This document shows, in pieces, positions 35,623-45,114 of a stretch of 64,000 nucleotides of DNA. This stretch comes from Syntrophothermus lipocalidus DSM 12680 (GTDB lineage: Bacteria; Bacillota; Syntrophomonadia; Syntrophomonadales; Syntrophothermaceae). The notes under the pieces are model-generated. The model searched no databases. It worked only from the letters and a program-made list of their open reading frames with translations, and was not told the DNA's origin. Every line of letters begins with the position of its first letter. Position 1 is the first letter of the stretch. The stretch covers positions 1,798,001 through 1,862,000 of the forward strand of contig NC_014220.1 in the NCBI RefSeq assembly GCF_000092405.1. The letters run 5' to 3'. Made by a program: the position numbers and the translations under genes.

Positions 35623-36126
35623 TTGCATGTGCTTTTAGGAACATTTCTTTTCAAGGCAATTTTTTCAGTCGTTATTGTCAACATCATGCGGGGGGCCCCC
35701 GGCCTGGGCGGCATCCATCCCTCGCAAGCCGATTATTTCCAATCGGTTAAAGGCGGAGGCCACGGAGATTACCGGCTGATCGTTCTCGCCCCCTCATCGG
35801 TTCAAGAACTCATTGACCATACCATCCTGGCTTTCGAATTGGCCGAAACCTACCGTACTCCAGTGGTCGTTTTCGGCGACGCCATGATGGGCCAGATGAT
35901 GGAACCCGTGCTCATGCCCGAAGCCGAACTCCCGCCTCCTAACCGGCCCTGGGCCACCACTGGTATGGAAGGACGTGAACCCAACATAGTCCACACCCTG
36001 TATCTTCCGGCAGATAAACTGGAAGCTCACTGCAACCGGTTGTTTGCCAAATACAGGGAAATCGAGCAAAAAGAAAAACGCAGCATTAAGAAGAAATGGG
36101 ACTGCAGAATAAAACGGTCGGCGTAG
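35623..36126 (+). pseudogene. Remnant of 2-oxoacid:ferredoxin oxidoreductase alpha subunit
   Basis: This stretch encodes a fragment matching residues ~99-238 of the intact 352-residue alpha subunit at 44052-45110 (VVIVNIMRGAPGLGGIHPSQ against [20 protein letters not shown]). The N-terminal third, including the YPITPQSE segment, and the C-terminal third are missing. Homology starts near 35660, next to the tupB promoter on the other strand, and ends near 36085. At that point the frame runs into unrelated codons (KKKWDCRIKRSA). A deletion appears to have fused it to the beta-subunit remnant in another frame. Confidence 0.85.
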
Positions 36127-36731
36127 GGTCAGTTGGTTGCGGCGTCTTTTCCTATGAATACTTCAACTTCGACGGCGTAGGTCCTTCCCACGGGCGGGCC
36201 CCGGCGGTAGCTACCGGGGTCAAGCGAGTTCTGCCTGACCGCCTGGTGTTCACTTACCAAGGCGACGGCGACCTAGCAGCTATTGGGACCACAGAAATGG
36301 TGCATTCTGCGGTACGCGGTGAGAACATAACCATTATCTTCATCAACAACACCCTCTATGGTATGACTGGCGGACAAATGGCCCCCACCACGTTGATGGG
36401 GCAGGTAACCACGACCACACCCACAGGGCGAGGCAGACAGCAAGGCTTTCCTTTCCGGGTTTGTGAGATGCTAGCAACAGCCGAAGGAGCAGCATATATT
36501 GCAAGGGTGGCCTTATATAATCCTGTCCAGGTTAACCGGGCTAAAAAGGCTATTCGCCGAGCCTTCGAAACTCAGATGGCAGGACTCGGCTTCAGCCTAG
36601 TTGAAGTTCTTTCAGCCTGTCCCACCAACTGGGGCTTAACTCCATTGGAGGCCCTAAAGTTCGTTGAGGAAAAAATGGTTCCCGTATACCCCTTGGGAGA
36701 GTTCAAAGTGCCTGAAGAGGTGAAATCATGA
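36096..36731 (+). pseudogene. Remnant of 2-oxoacid:ferredoxin oxidoreductase beta subunit
   Basis: This matches the intact beta subunit (43315-44055) from its residue ~37 to the end. The missing N-terminus carried WHYCPGCGH, two of the iron-sulfur cysteines. A further cysteine is replaced (VGVGSVGCG instead of VGVCPVGCA). The TPP/Mg motif GDGDLAAIG and NNTLYGMTGGQ remain. Without the cluster ligands it should not work as a normal electron-transferring subunit. The stop overlaps the start of the gamma gene. Confidence 0.85.
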
Positions 36732-37273
36732 TGAAAAAAGAATTCTTGATTGCCGGCTTCGGTGGCCAGGGCGTTTTGTCGATGGGCCTTTTTCTCGCAT
36801 ACGGAGGGATCGCGGAAGGGAAGAAAGTCACCTATGTCCCGTCTTACGGAGCTGAAATGAGGGGAGGCACCGCCAACTGCCTGGTCATCCTCTCGGATAG
36901 GGACATCAGTTCCCCCCTGATCTCCGATCCTGGTATCGTAGTCGCCATGAATCAGCCTTCTCTCGCCAAGTTTGAGCCGGTTGTACGGCCCGGGGGAGTC
37001 CTACTCATCAACTCCTCCCTAGCCCACCGCCCGGCCGAGCGGCAGGACATAACCTCTTATTCGATTCCGGCCCAGGAAATCGCCAACCAGGTTGGACTGC
37101 CGCGAGGAGCCAACATGGTCATGCTGGGAGCCTTGCTAGAAATCAGTAAAGTGCTCGATTTTGCCGCCAGCGAAGACTACCTGGTTAAAACCTTTCGTGG
37201 TAAGTATCTTAACATGATGCCCCTCAACCTCGCAGCAATGGAAGCCGGAGCCCAATTCATTCGTAACTTTTAG
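36728..37273 (+). CDS. 2-oxoacid:ferredoxin oxidoreductase gamma subunit (orphaned copy)
   Basis: A full-length 181-residue gamma subunit, closely similar to the one at 42767-43312 (FGGQGVLSMGLFLAYGGIAE; YVPSYGAEMRGGTANCLV). The ATG is preceded by GAAGAGGTGAAATC. Its own alpha and beta partners are decayed, so it is either a non-functional leftover that has not yet collected mutations or it can assemble with the intact complex. Confidence 0.85.
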   Translation: MMKKEFLIAGFGGQGVLSMGLFLAYGGIAEGKKVTYVPSYGAEMRGGTANCLVILSDRDISSPLISDPGIVVAMNQPSLAKFEPVVRPGGVLLINSSLAHRPAERQDITSYSIPAQEIANQVGLPRGANMVMLGALLEISKVLDFAASEDYLVKTFRGKYLNMMPLNLAAMEAGAQFIRNF

Positions 37274-37332
37274 TAACAAACCAAAAACGCAAAGAGGAGA
37301 CGGTCTTTGATTAATCGTCCCCTGTTAGCACG

Positions 37333-38835
37333 CTAACCACTAAGTATATCTAGCACTACGTTCGCCATCTCTTCGGGCAATACCTTACGGTAGTGTCTGA
37401 TAGGTCTGGTTTCAAGCCCCTGCAAGCCCTTCGGGATGGACAGGTTACATTTTTCTGACAGCAGTCGTGATAGACCAAATTCGTCATGCTCTGCGGCTAT
37501 CTCCATGCCGAAGACAGCTTCAGCTACGCTTCCGGCAAACTTGAATGGACTGGCCGTAGAAGCTATAACGGTGGGAGTAGTGTCCCCAGTAACCCTTACA
37601 TACCGGTCGTAGACCTTCTTGCCTACCGCCGTATGGGTGTCTAAGAGATAACCATATGTGTTGTAAGTATCGCGGATAGTTGCCTTCGTTTCTTCATCGG
37701 TTGCAAAATCGCTCCAGAAAGAATTCTGAATCCTCTCCAGAACCCAGGAGTCCACTTCATATCTCCCCCGCTCCCGCAGGCTGTCCATCCAGTCCCGCAC
37801 CTTTTGATCATTGTGTTCTGTAATCTCGTATAGGAGCCTTTCCAGGTTGCTCGATATCAGAATATCCATTGAAGGCGAGATGGTCTTTTTGAAAGACCGG
37901 TTACGGTCATAAACTCCGCTATTTATGAAATCGGTCAAAACATTGTTGGCATTAGCCGCGCATATCAGCTTGTTTATGGGCAAACCCATCTGTTTCGAAT
38001 AGAACGCTGCCAAAATGTTGCCGAAGTTGCCGGTGGGAACCACGAAGTTGACTGGCATTCCTTCTTCTATGACGTCCGCGCTTACGAGATCAAGGTAAGC
38101 AGAAATATAATATACTACCTGTGGAACCAGGCGCCCCCAGTTAATAGAGTTGGCCGAAGAAAATTTTATCCCTCGCACCGCCATTGCCGTCTCCAGACCC
38201 TGGTTCTGGAACATGGCTTTGACCCCGTTCTGGGCGTCATCGAAGTTGCCCTCCACAGCAACCACATGCACGTTGGACCCTTCCTGGGTTACCATCTGCC
38301 GCTCCTGGACCTGGCTCACCCCTTGAGCCGGATAAAAAACGATGATACTGGTCCCTGGCACGTCTTTGAATCCTTCCAAGGCCGCTTTGCCTGTATCGCC
38401 AGAAGTTGCTACCAACACAGCGATGTGGGCCTTTTCTCCCGTTTTACGGGTACTGGCAGTGAGCAGGTGCGGCAAAAGCTGCAAGGCCATGTCTTTAAAA
38501 GCGCAGGTCGGGCCATGCCAGAGCTCTAAGATGTAGGTACTGTTGTCGAGCCTGGCCACTGGAGCGACATGAGGATGGTCGAATCTTTCGGGGCTGTAAG
38601 CAGCGTCGACGTATTCCTTGATCTCTTTCTCCAAGAAATCGGTCAAAAACTTGGTTAAAACCATTACAGCCCTTTCCTGGTAATTCATTCCACGCATCGC
38701 TGCTAGTTCGTCGCATTTCAGGCGAACTTCTTCTTCGGGAACGAACAATCCGCCGTCAGGAGCTATACCCAACTTTATAGCCTCAGCTGAACTTACGGGT
38801 TGCGCTTGGCCTCTTGTGCTCACATACTTCATCAT
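37333..38835 (-). CDS. thrC: Threonine synthase
   Basis: A 500-residue PLP enzyme making threonine from O-phosphohomoserine. Motifs are the N-terminal STRGQ, the PLP-lysine region GPTCAFKDMALQLLP, SGDTGKAALEG and PTGNFGNILAAFYS. The length fits the longer class of threonine synthases. It stands alone, with no thrB or hom next to it. Confidence 0.95.
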   Translation of the reverse strand: MMKYVSTRGQAQPVSSAEAIKLGIAPDGGLFVPEEEVRLKCDELAAMRGMNYQERAVMVLTKFLTDFLEKEIKEYVDAAYSPERFDHPHVAPVARLDNSTYILELWHGPTCAFKDMALQLLPHLLTASTRKTGEKAHIAVLVATSGDTGKAALEGFKDVPGTSIIVFYPAQGVSQVQERQMVTQEGSNVHVVAVEGNFDDAQNGVKAMFQNQGLETAMAVRGIKFSSANSINWGRLVPQVVYYISAYLDLVSADVIEEGMPVNFVVPTGNFGNILAAFYSKQMGLPINKLICAANANNVLTDFINSGVYDRNRSFKKTISPSMDILISSNLERLLYEITEHNDQKVRDWMDSLRERGRYEVDSWVLERIQNSFWSDFATDEETKATIRDTYNTYGYLLDTHTAVGKKVYDRYVRVTGDTTPTVIASTASPFKFAGSVAEAVFGMEIAAEHDEFGLSRLLSEKCNLSIPKGLQGLETRPIRHYRKVLPEEMANVVLDILSG

Positions 38836-39071
38836 TTAAAACCTCCCTGCCATACTTATAGCCGAAAGCGGTTCAATTTACAACCAGTGATCTCGGCCAA
38901 CCACCTGATTCTTTGGGCCCGAGGGCCGGCAACTATTCCGAACACAGCCTGGAGTTGACCACCACCGTCACAAATTGCCATACTTGTGGTATGGGACGGC
39001 AACATGATGGGCAATGATTTGGAACCGATAGCAAGGAGACAAAACGGGTAAACAGTTGAAAATGCGGGGGT

Positions 39072-39911
39072 ATGCAAGTGAAGGCTAACTTAAGAATCGG
39101 GATCTGCCAGATGATGGTCGTTGACGACAAGGAGAGCAATCTGAGAAAGGCGCGGGAAATGATCCGCAAAGCATCACGTCAAGGATGTAACCTGGTTGTA
39201 CTACCGGAGATGTTTAACTGCCCTTACGAAAGCATGGCTTTCCCATCTTATGCCGAGCCAATCCCTAACGGTGAGACCTCGTTACTGCTGTCTAGAACTG
39301 CACGTGATGAACACATCTATCTGGTGGGAGGATCTATACCAGAAATCGACTCCGGCGGTCGCATCTTCAACTCGTGTCCGGTCTTTGGTCCCGATGGGCA
39401 GTTTCTCGGCTGTCACCGCAAAGTCCATTTGTTCGATGTAGACCTGGAGAGCGGGCTTTCCTTTCGAGAATCCGACACTCTGAAAGCGGGGAACAATCTG
39501 ACCATTATACCCACACCAGCGGCTACCCTGGGGATACTCATCTGCTATGATATCCGTTTCCCCGAACTGAGCCGCCTGCTATCGCTGTCCGGTGTTCAGG
39601 TGCTCGTGGTACCTGCCGCCTTCAACACGACTACCGGGCCTGCTCACTGGGAGATCCTGCTCCGAACCCGAGCCATCGACAACCAGGTATTCGTGGTAGG
39701 AGCCGCCCCAGCCACTAATCCCGTCGCTAGCTACCATGCCTGGGGCCATTCCATGGTAGTAGACCCGTGGGGATCCGTGCTCGCCTCGACTGGTAGCACA
39801 GAAACCGTCCTGTGGGCAGACCTAGATCTCAGCCGCATCGAACAGGTGCGCAAAGCCCTTCCCCTGCTTCGTCATCGCCGCACCGATTTGTACACATTGA
39901 AAAGACGCTGA
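39072..39911 (+). CDS. Carbon-nitrogen hydrolase (omega-amidase-like)
   Basis: A 279-residue nitrilase-superfamily amidase with the Glu-Lys-Cys triad at E46 (LPEMFNCPYE), K117 (HRKVHLFD) and C158 (LICYDIRFPEL). The sequence is close to the Nit2/omega-amidase branch, which hydrolyses alpha-ketoglutaramate or alpha-ketosuccinamate to the keto acid and ammonia. GGGGGT precedes the ATG. It is a single gene; the 160 bases before the next repeat block show nothing else. The exact substrate is not determined by sequence. Confidence 0.9.
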   Translation: MQVKANLRIGICQMMVVDDKESNLRKAREMIRKASRQGCNLVVLPEMFNCPYESMAFPSYAEPIPNGETSLLLSRTARDEHIYLVGGSIPEIDSGGRIFNSCPVFGPDGQFLGCHRKVHLFDVDLESGLSFRESDTLKAGNNLTIIPTPAATLGILICYDIRFPELSRLLSLSGVQVLVVPAAFNTTTGPAHWEILLRTRAIDNQVFVVGAAPATNPVASYHAWGHSMVVDPWGSVLASTGSTETVLWADLDLSRIEQVRKALPLLRHRRTDLYTLKRR

Positions 39912-40117
39912 CTTACGCAGACGTATATAAAAAACAAATATATTTATGACTTTTTAGGGCTTTGCCCTGACCCTAATGGCCCTAAAAAATAGTGCAGTAC
40001 CCCTTTTTCACATGCAGTGCATGGGCCAAGTACTCATTACAAAAAACCACACGCAGGACATGGATTCTGTTATTGACTGTTTCAATAAAGAAATTCAGAG
40101 TTATATTCTTCTGCGAT

Positions 40118-40196
40118 TAAAAATCTGCGTCAATCTGCGTTCAGCAAACAAAAATCTGTGCTAATCTGCGCCCATCAGTGTTCATCTGTGGCTGAG
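40118..40196. repeat. Degenerate CCACAGAT/ATCTGCG repeat block
   Basis: Imperfect tandem copies of AATCTGCGTC/AATCTGTGCT end in TTCATCTGTGGC, in the gap before aroH. They belong to the same family as the arms at 10504-10627 and the copy at 26722. The flanking bases 39912-40117 contain no recognisable gene. Confidence 0.65.
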
Positions 40197-40199
40197 GCT

Positions 40200-40565
40200 T
40201 TACCCGCTGATGTCTGTGCGCAGGCACTTGGCCCCGCGCAGATACACGTGTCTCACATCCTGTATCGCAAGTCTCGTATTCGCCAGCATCAGCACCCGGA
40301 TGCACCGAGGCAAAGCCTCCGCAACTGCCATTTCCTGACAACACAGCAAAGGGATGTGGTTCCAACCCATCTTGCGTGCGGCTACCGCTGGGTAAGCTGA
40401 GGACAAATCCTTCGTGGCAGTAAAAATCACGGCAACCACATCGTCTAACTCAATCTCATTCCGTTTGACAATTTCATGCAAGAGCTCTGTAGCGGCTTCC
40501 GTGATGTCCTCGGGACAGTCACGCTCGACCGTAGTAGCTCCTCTTATACCCCTCACCACCAACAT
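40200..40565 (-). CDS. aroH: Chorismate mutase (AroH type)
   Basis: A 121-residue monofunctional chorismate mutase converting chorismate to prephenate. Family motifs are VRGIRGATTVERD, IFTATKDLSSAYPAVAAR and the C-terminal PRCIRVLML, with the active-site arginines in RGIRG and RCIRVLM. It forms a trimer in known relatives. It complements tyrA in this window. It lies downstream of a HutP-like gene on the same strand. Confidence 0.95.
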   Translation of the reverse strand: MLVVRGIRGATTVERDCPEDITEAATELLHEIVKRNEIELDDVVAVIFTATKDLSSAYPAVAARKMGWNHIPLLCCQEMAVAEALPRCIRVLMLANTRLAIQDVRHVYLRGAKCLRTDISG

Positions 40566-40608
40566 TCCACCATCCTACCCTTCCCACCTGGTTTGCTTTG
40601 CAAAGCCA

Positions 40609-41028
40609 TCACGGTACAGCCCGGTGGCCCAGTCCGATCGCCACCTCATCCAGATGCAACAATCCAATACCCAAGAATATGGCCACGCTGATATGGTCTT
40701 GGTACCTGGCAATACCTATCTTCCCTCCTACGTTCAGGCCCAAGGCCTTGGGAATTATCTGGCTTATAGCTTCTCTCGTAGCCCCTGCTACCGCGCCTTC
40801 GTCAGGATGAGTGTCTTTGATTACTCCTTCTCTTTTAGCCGCTACCACTGCCCTTTCTACTATCTTGCTCACCGAGTATATGAATTCTCCTCCATAGTCC
40901 ACCGCCACAGCCCTGATGCTTTTCTCCTCCCACAGTCGCTTTTTGAGTTCCATCTCTTCACTCCGGGTCGCAGTCAGAGCCATCTTTATCGCTGCGGCTG
41001 CCACTGCCTTACTACCAGTCTCGACCAT
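40609..41028 (-). CDS. HutP-like RNA-binding regulator
   Basis: A protein of about 139 residues whose C-terminal half (GKIGIARYQDHISVAIFLGI, then GLLHLDEVAIGLGHRAV) matches the HutP fold, in which an L-histidine-dependent antiterminator binds RNA. The segment THPDEGAVAGATREAI also fits. No hut genes are nearby, and many Clostridia carry HutP homologues of unknown role. I chose the ATG at 41028 with GGAAGAGG upstream; another ATG lies 21 bases earlier. Confidence 0.75.
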   Translation of the reverse strand: MVETGSKAVAAAAIKMALTATRSEEMELKKRLWEEKSIRAVAVDYGGEFIYSVSKIVERAVVAAKREGVIKDTHPDEGAVAGATREAISQIIPKALGLNVGGKIGIARYQDHISVAIFLGIGLLHLDEVAIGLGHRAVP

Positions 41029-41149
41029 CCTCTTCCCCCTTTGCAACAAATTCCTCGAGTTGCAGGGCCCCCTTTCGGTTTAAATCAACATATTCTTGCT
41101 GTGATGGTTGTTATCCTGCTTCACGCGTAGGGAAGATATTCACATGACC

Positions 41150-41650
41150 TTATTTTACTATCACTTTGCCGACCATAACCATCCCTTGGTTAGAAGTAAA
41201 AACCTGATGCAGCGAAGGAGTAGCCAAATTCCTAGATACCCCGGTGATTTCAAACGTGACCGGGAAGTTATAGTAGGTCGAATCTATCTCCACCACATCC
41301 CCGCCCATCACCCTCACTTCTACGGTTTTTGAAGAAAAACTGGCCACCTCTTCGTTATTCACCAACACCTTGGCCTTCGCTAGAGCAGAATAGTCTTTTA
41401 ACGAAATGGTCAGTTTACCCCATGGGGAGTAACCCTCTGCTCCCTCCCTTTTCTTATTCACTGCGGTCTTCTCCGAATTCACATTACCCGCAGGGTATTC
41501 GATGCTTTGTCCTTCCAAGCGTTCACCCAGACTCAGGTAAAAACGCAAGGGCTCCTTGGTCATCATGGCCTGGACCACCACCAAGGCTACTACCCCTAAG
41601 ACAACCCCCCGGATCAGGTACTTCTCCACTTTGTCCAGGAGTTGCTTCAA
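41150..41650 (-). CDS. Membrane-anchored protein of unknown function
   Basis: This 166-residue protein has one span at about 13-31 (LIRGVVLGVVALVVVQAMM), a charged linker (50-75) and a C-terminal beta-rich domain (KLTISLKDYSALAKAKVLVN; VVEIDSTYYNFPVTFEITGV). It is probably anchored with the C-terminal domain outside. It lies 65 bases downstream of larB. I do not recognise the family. Confidence 0.75.
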   Translation of the reverse strand: MKQLLDKVEKYLIRGVVLGVVALVVVQAMMTKEPLRFYLSLGERLEGQSIEYPAGNVNSEKTAVNKKREGAEGYSPWGKLTISLKDYSALAKAKVLVNNEEVASFSSKTVEVRVMGGDVVEIDSTYYNFPVTFEITGVSRNLATPSLHQVFTSNQGMVMVGKVIVK

Positions 41651-41715
41651 GCTATCATCTCCCGCTTGCAGCTTTTTGCTTTATGTTATGCCTGCAAGCA
41701 AAAGATTATCCCTGG

Positions 41716-42504
41716 CTAGTCCTCGGCTGACTTCAATATGGAGAAAGCTAAAGCTGCAGCTCCGAAGCCGTTATCAATATTGACCACGCCCACACCCGTA
41801 GCACAAGTGTTCAGCATGGATAAAAGTGCAGACAGTCCACCAAAATTGGCACCGTATCCGACGCTGGTAGGAACTGCCACCACCGGCCGCCGGGTCAAAC
41901 CCCCGACCACACTGGCCAAAGCTCCTTCCATCCCAGCCACGACGATAAGAACCCGGGCTTCGTTGATGTCCTCCAAGCGGTCAAACAGCCGGTGAATCCC
42001 GGCCACTCCCACATCGTAGATGCGAACTACCTCCGCTCCCATCAACTCGAGACTAATAGCCGCTTCCTCCGCCACCGGCAGGTCAGAAGTTCCCGCAGTT
42101 ACCACCGCCACTTTTCCTGCCCTAGGAAAGTCCTTTTTTTTGACTGTTATCAGGCGGGCTACAGGGTGGAAGACCGCATCTCTTACCTCATTCTTCACCA
42201 CGTCAAAAACCTCTTCCGTGGCGCGAGTTGCCAGTACGTTGGTACCTTGCGCTGCCAGTTTGTTAAAGATTACCGCTATCTGTTCCGGAGTCTTGCCCGG
42301 GCAAAATATAACCTCGGGGAAAACATCTCTTACTCCCCGGTGATAATCGATCTTGGCAAACCCTAGGTCTTCATAAGGAAGCAGCTTCAACTGCGACAAC
42401 GCCTCTTCCACTGTGACCCGACCCGTGGCTACCTCCTCCAACAATACCCTCAAGCGCTCTTTGTCCACCCGCCGTACCCCCTCCCCAAAATAATACCGTC
42501 CCAC
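41716..42504 (-). CDS. larB: LarB, pyridinium biscarboxylate synthase (nickel pincer cofactor)
   Basis: A 262-residue protein of the PurE-like family. LarB carboxylates and hydrolyses nicotinic acid adenine dinucleotide in the first step of nickel-pincer cofactor synthesis. The C-terminal PurE-like core is visible: VVTAGTSDLPVAEEAA, VVAGMEGALASVVGGL, VPTSVGYGANFGGLSALLSM, NTCATGVGVVNIDNGFGA. The GTG start follows GGAAGGTGA. larC and larE are not in the window. Confidence 0.92.
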   Translation of the reverse strand: MGRYYFGEGVRRVDKERLRVLLEEVATGRVTVEEALSQLKLLPYEDLGFAKIDYHRGVRDVFPEVIFCPGKTPEQIAVIFNKLAAQGTNVLATRATEEVFDVVKNEVRDAVFHPVARLITVKKKDFPRAGKVAVVTAGTSDLPVAEEAAISLELMGAEVVRIYDVGVAGIHRLFDRLEDINEARVLIVVAGMEGALASVVGGLTRRPVVAVPTSVGYGANFGGLSALLSMLNTCATGVGVVNIDNGFGAAALAFSILKSAED

Positions 42505-42544
42505 TCACCTTCCAGTCACATAATTAAATCAATCACATAAACAA

Positions 42545-42587
42545 TCAACCTTTTGCGCCTACGCTACGATTCAGCACAAAAGGTTGA
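42545..42587. terminator. Hairpin downstream of the oxidoreductase operon
   Basis: TCAACCTTTTG (42545-42555) and CAAAAGGTTGA (42577-42587) form an 11-bp stem with a 21-base loop. No U tract is present on either side, so its role is uncertain. The 180 bases between it and the oxidoreductase gamma gene hold nothing recognisable. Confidence 0.4.
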
Positions 42588-42766
42588 CCGGCCTAACCCC
42601 ACCAATTTCTTGACTTGTATTCTTCACAAGCAGTTCCGATGATAATTGTGAAGCCATTTTCGAAAAAGCTTTGGTAAAGAAGAAATTGCCGAAGCAAGCC
42701 GGTTATCGATCCCCGATGAGGCTAAGCCTAAACACACAATTTTCAGTTACCTGCCGGCGCCGGTTG

Positions 42767-43312
42767 TTACCAGTTATTACGAGCATACTCTACTCCTACC
42801 AAAAAGGCCTGCCTGTTTTCCTCAATCATCTGCTTGCGTTTGCCCTTGAAAATAGCGTCAAAACTATTGGCGACTGAATCCAGGTTAACGATTCCGGTTC
42901 TGGCAATGTAAGCCCCCAGGATTATCATGTTAGCCCCCCGAGCAAAACCGTGTTCCTCTGCCAATTGGTTGAGCGGCAGCGAATACACTTCAATATCCTG
43001 CCTTACCGGCATTCGGTCCACCAGCGAAGTGTTAACCACTAAAACCCCACCTGGTTGCACACTGTTCTCAAACCGGTCTAGCGAAGGACGATTCAGTATG
43101 ATCGAATGCAAAGGGCTGTCGGTTAACGGTGAGCTTATATAGCTGTCGGAAATGGTCACTATGCAGTTGGCAGTACCACCCCTCATTTCTGCGCCGTAGG
43201 AGGGAACGTAGGACACGTTCATCCCTTCTAGCATCGCCGCGTGAGTAAGAAATAGGCCTATGAATAGAACCCCCTGCCCGCCAAAACCTGCTACTAAGAC
43301 CTGCTTCTCCAC
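42767..43312 (-). CDS. korC: 2-oxoacid:ferredoxin oxidoreductase gamma subunit
   Basis: A 181-residue gamma subunit (FGGQGVLFIGLFLTHAAM, YVPSYGAEMRGGTANCIV). It is the last of the genes delta-alpha-beta-gamma, 2 bases after beta. The complex oxidatively decarboxylates a 2-oxoacid to an acyl-CoA and reduces ferredoxin. Four-subunit enzymes of this type act on 2-oxoglutarate or branched-chain 2-oxoacids; I cannot tell which. Confidence 0.9.
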   Translation of the reverse strand: MEKQVLVAGFGGQGVLFIGLFLTHAAMLEGMNVSYVPSYGAEMRGGTANCIVTISDSYISSPLTDSPLHSIILNRPSLDRFENSVQPGGVLVVNTSLVDRMPVRQDIEVYSLPLNQLAEEHGFARGANMIILGAYIARTGIVNLDSVANSFDAIFKGKRKQMIEENRQAFLVGVEYARNNW

Positions 43313-43314
43313 GT

Positions 43315-44055
43315 CTAACCCTCCTTAACTTTAAGGTCGCCCAAAGGGTAGTACGGAATCATGTTATCCTCCAGCCACTTCATAGCCTCAACCGCTCCCA
43401 ATCCCCAGTTGGTGGGACAGGTTGAAAGAATTTCGACCAGAGAAAACCCTGTTCCTTGCAATTGGACCTCAAAAGCCTTCTTGATGGCCCGCTTGGCCCG
43501 AACTACGTTGGCGGGATTGTTGATGGCCACACGGCTGACGTAGGCCGCTCCCTCAAATGGAGCCAGTATTTCTGCTATTCTAATCGGATACCCTTCCCGA
43601 TCCTTGTCACGCCCGTAAGGCGAAGTGGTGGTGACCTGTCCTAACAGAGTAGTCGGTGCCATCTGCCCCCCGGTCATCCCGTATACAGTGTTGTTTACGA
43701 AAAAGACGCTGATCCGCTCCCCTCTTGACGCGGCGTGCACTATCTCTGCCATACCAATAGAAGCCAGATCCCCGTCTCCTTGATACGTAAAAACCACCCT
43801 ATCTTTCAGCACCCTTTTCAGACCTGTGGCTACCGCCGGGGCTCGTCCATGAGCAGCTTCTAACATGTCGCAGTTGAAATAATCGTAAGCCAAAACCGCG
43901 CAGCCTACCGGACACACCCCCACTGTCTTTTCTCGAATGCCTAGTTCGTCCATCGACTCGGCTATAAGCCTGTGGATAATGCCGTGACCACATCCCGGAC
44001 AATAATGCCAGAGCTTGCCGGTCAAACTCTCCGGCTTCTGGAACACCTTTTTCAT
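43315..44055 (-). CDS. korB: 2-oxoacid:ferredoxin oxidoreductase beta subunit
   Basis: This 246-residue TPP-binding subunit has [10 protein letters not shown] (cluster cysteines C19 and C22), VGVCPVGC (C48 and C52), the TPP/Mg motif GDGDLASIG and [11 protein letters not shown]. It transfers electrons from the TPP adduct to the iron-sulfur centres. The ATG overlaps the alpha stop by 4 bases. A decayed paralogue lacking the cysteines is at 36096. Confidence 0.93.
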   Translation of the reverse strand: MKKVFQKPESLTGKLWHYCPGCGHGIIHRLIAESMDELGIREKTVGVCPVGCAVLAYDYFNCDMLEAAHGRAPAVATGLKRVLKDRVVFTYQGDGDLASIGMAEIVHAASRGERISVFFVNNTVYGMTGGQMAPTTLLGQVTTTSPYGRDKDREGYPIRIAEILAPFEGAAYVSRVAINNPANVVRAKRAIKKAFEVQLQGTGFSLVEILSTCPTNWGLGAVEAMKWLEDNMIPYYPLGDLKVKEG

Positions 44056-45110
44056 ACAAGCCCCCCCTTTGCTGCCACGTTCATAATCGCTGCCTCTACT
44101 TCCCGAGGACTAGGAATAACCCCTACTCGCCCGTAGAAGTCCACGGGGGCTCGACCGTTTACCGCCAGTCGCACGTCTTCGATCATCTGCCCCATGTTGA
44201 TTTCCACCGTCATAAACATCTTAGCCGTATCCAAGCACTGCTTTATCGTATCGTCGGGGAAAGGCCACAGGGTAATAGGACGAACCAACCCCACCTTTAA
44301 CCCTTTACTTCTCAGTTCGGTGACCGCCTTCTTGACCACCCGCGATAACAACCCGAAGGCAACCACCACCAGCTCCGCGTCTTCGGTCATAAAGGATTCG
44401 GCTCTCTTTTCTTCAGCGCGTATTCGCGCGTATTTTTGCTGCAGGTGAAGATTCCGCATTTCCAGCTCATCGGGTGGCAGGTGCAGGGTGTTCACTATGT
44501 TGGGACTCCGGCCGGCGCAACCGGTAGTAGCCCAGGGCTTCGCGTACTGCTCGACTATCGGTTCACGTACCTCAACTGGTTCCATCATCTGCCCCAACAT
44601 GCCTTCGCTCATGATCATGACCGGTGACCGGTGCCGGTCTGCCAAGTCAAAAGCCAAAAGAGCGAAATCCATCATGTCCTGCACGCTGGAAGGGGCCAAT
44701 ACTATTAAATGGTAATCCCCGTGCCCTCCTCCTTTGCAGGCTTGGAAATAGTCGGATTGAGCAGGTTGGATTCCCCCGAGTCCCGGCCCGCCTCGGGATA
44801 TGTTAGCAATCACGCAAGGCAGTTCCGCCTCCGCGATAAAAGAGATGCCCTCTTGTTTTAGACTGATACCGGGGCCTGACGATCCTGTCATCACCCGGGC
44901 TCCCGCAGCCGCTCCCCCGTAGACCATGTTTATAGCTGCCAGCTCGCTTTCAGCCTGCAGGAAAACCCCGCCCACTTGGGGCAACCGACGAGCCAGGTAT
45001 TCCGCTACCTCACTCTGGGGAGTGATGGGATAGCCAAAAAAATACCTGCATCCGGCTATGACTGCTCCTTCTCCCAAAGCCTCGTTGCCTTTCATCAAAA
45101 CCTTGGCCAT
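44052..45110 (-). CDS. korA: 2-oxoacid:ferredoxin oxidoreductase alpha subunit
   Basis: A 352-residue alpha subunit with [49 protein letters not shown] and the C-terminal [10 protein letters not shown] segment. Together with beta it forms the active site. The ATG at 45110 is preceded by AAAGGGAGTGATGAC; the frame extends upstream into the ferredoxin-like gene but without a ribosome site. A fragmentary paralogue lies at 35623. Confidence 0.93.
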   Translation of the reverse strand: MAKVLMKGNEALGEGAVIAGCRYFFGYPITPQSEVAEYLARRLPQVGGVFLQAESELAAINMVYGGAAAGARVMTGSSGPGISLKQEGISFIAEAELPCVIANISRGGPGLGGIQPAQSDYFQACKGGGHGDYHLIVLAPSSVQDMMDFALLAFDLADRHRSPVMIMSEGMLGQMMEPVEVREPIVEQYAKPWATTGCAGRSPNIVNTLHLPPDELEMRNLHLQQKYARIRAEEKRAESFMTEDAELVVVAFGLLSRVVKKAVTELRSKGLKVGLVRPITLWPFPDDTIKQCLDTAKMFMTVEINMGQMIEDVRLAVNGRAPVDFYGRVGVIPSPREVEAAIMNVAAKGGLV

Positions 45111-45114
45111 GTCA

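Noticed and set aside
36096-36731. Beta-subunit remnant as a working enzyme subunit
   Set aside because: The CPGCGH segment is missing and a further cluster cysteine is changed, and its alpha partner is truncated at both ends.
40609-41028. HutP-like gene as proof of a histidine-utilisation operon
   Set aside because: No hutH, hutU or hutI is present; the amidohydrolase at 52222 is only distantly imidazolonepropionase-like and is 11 kb away.
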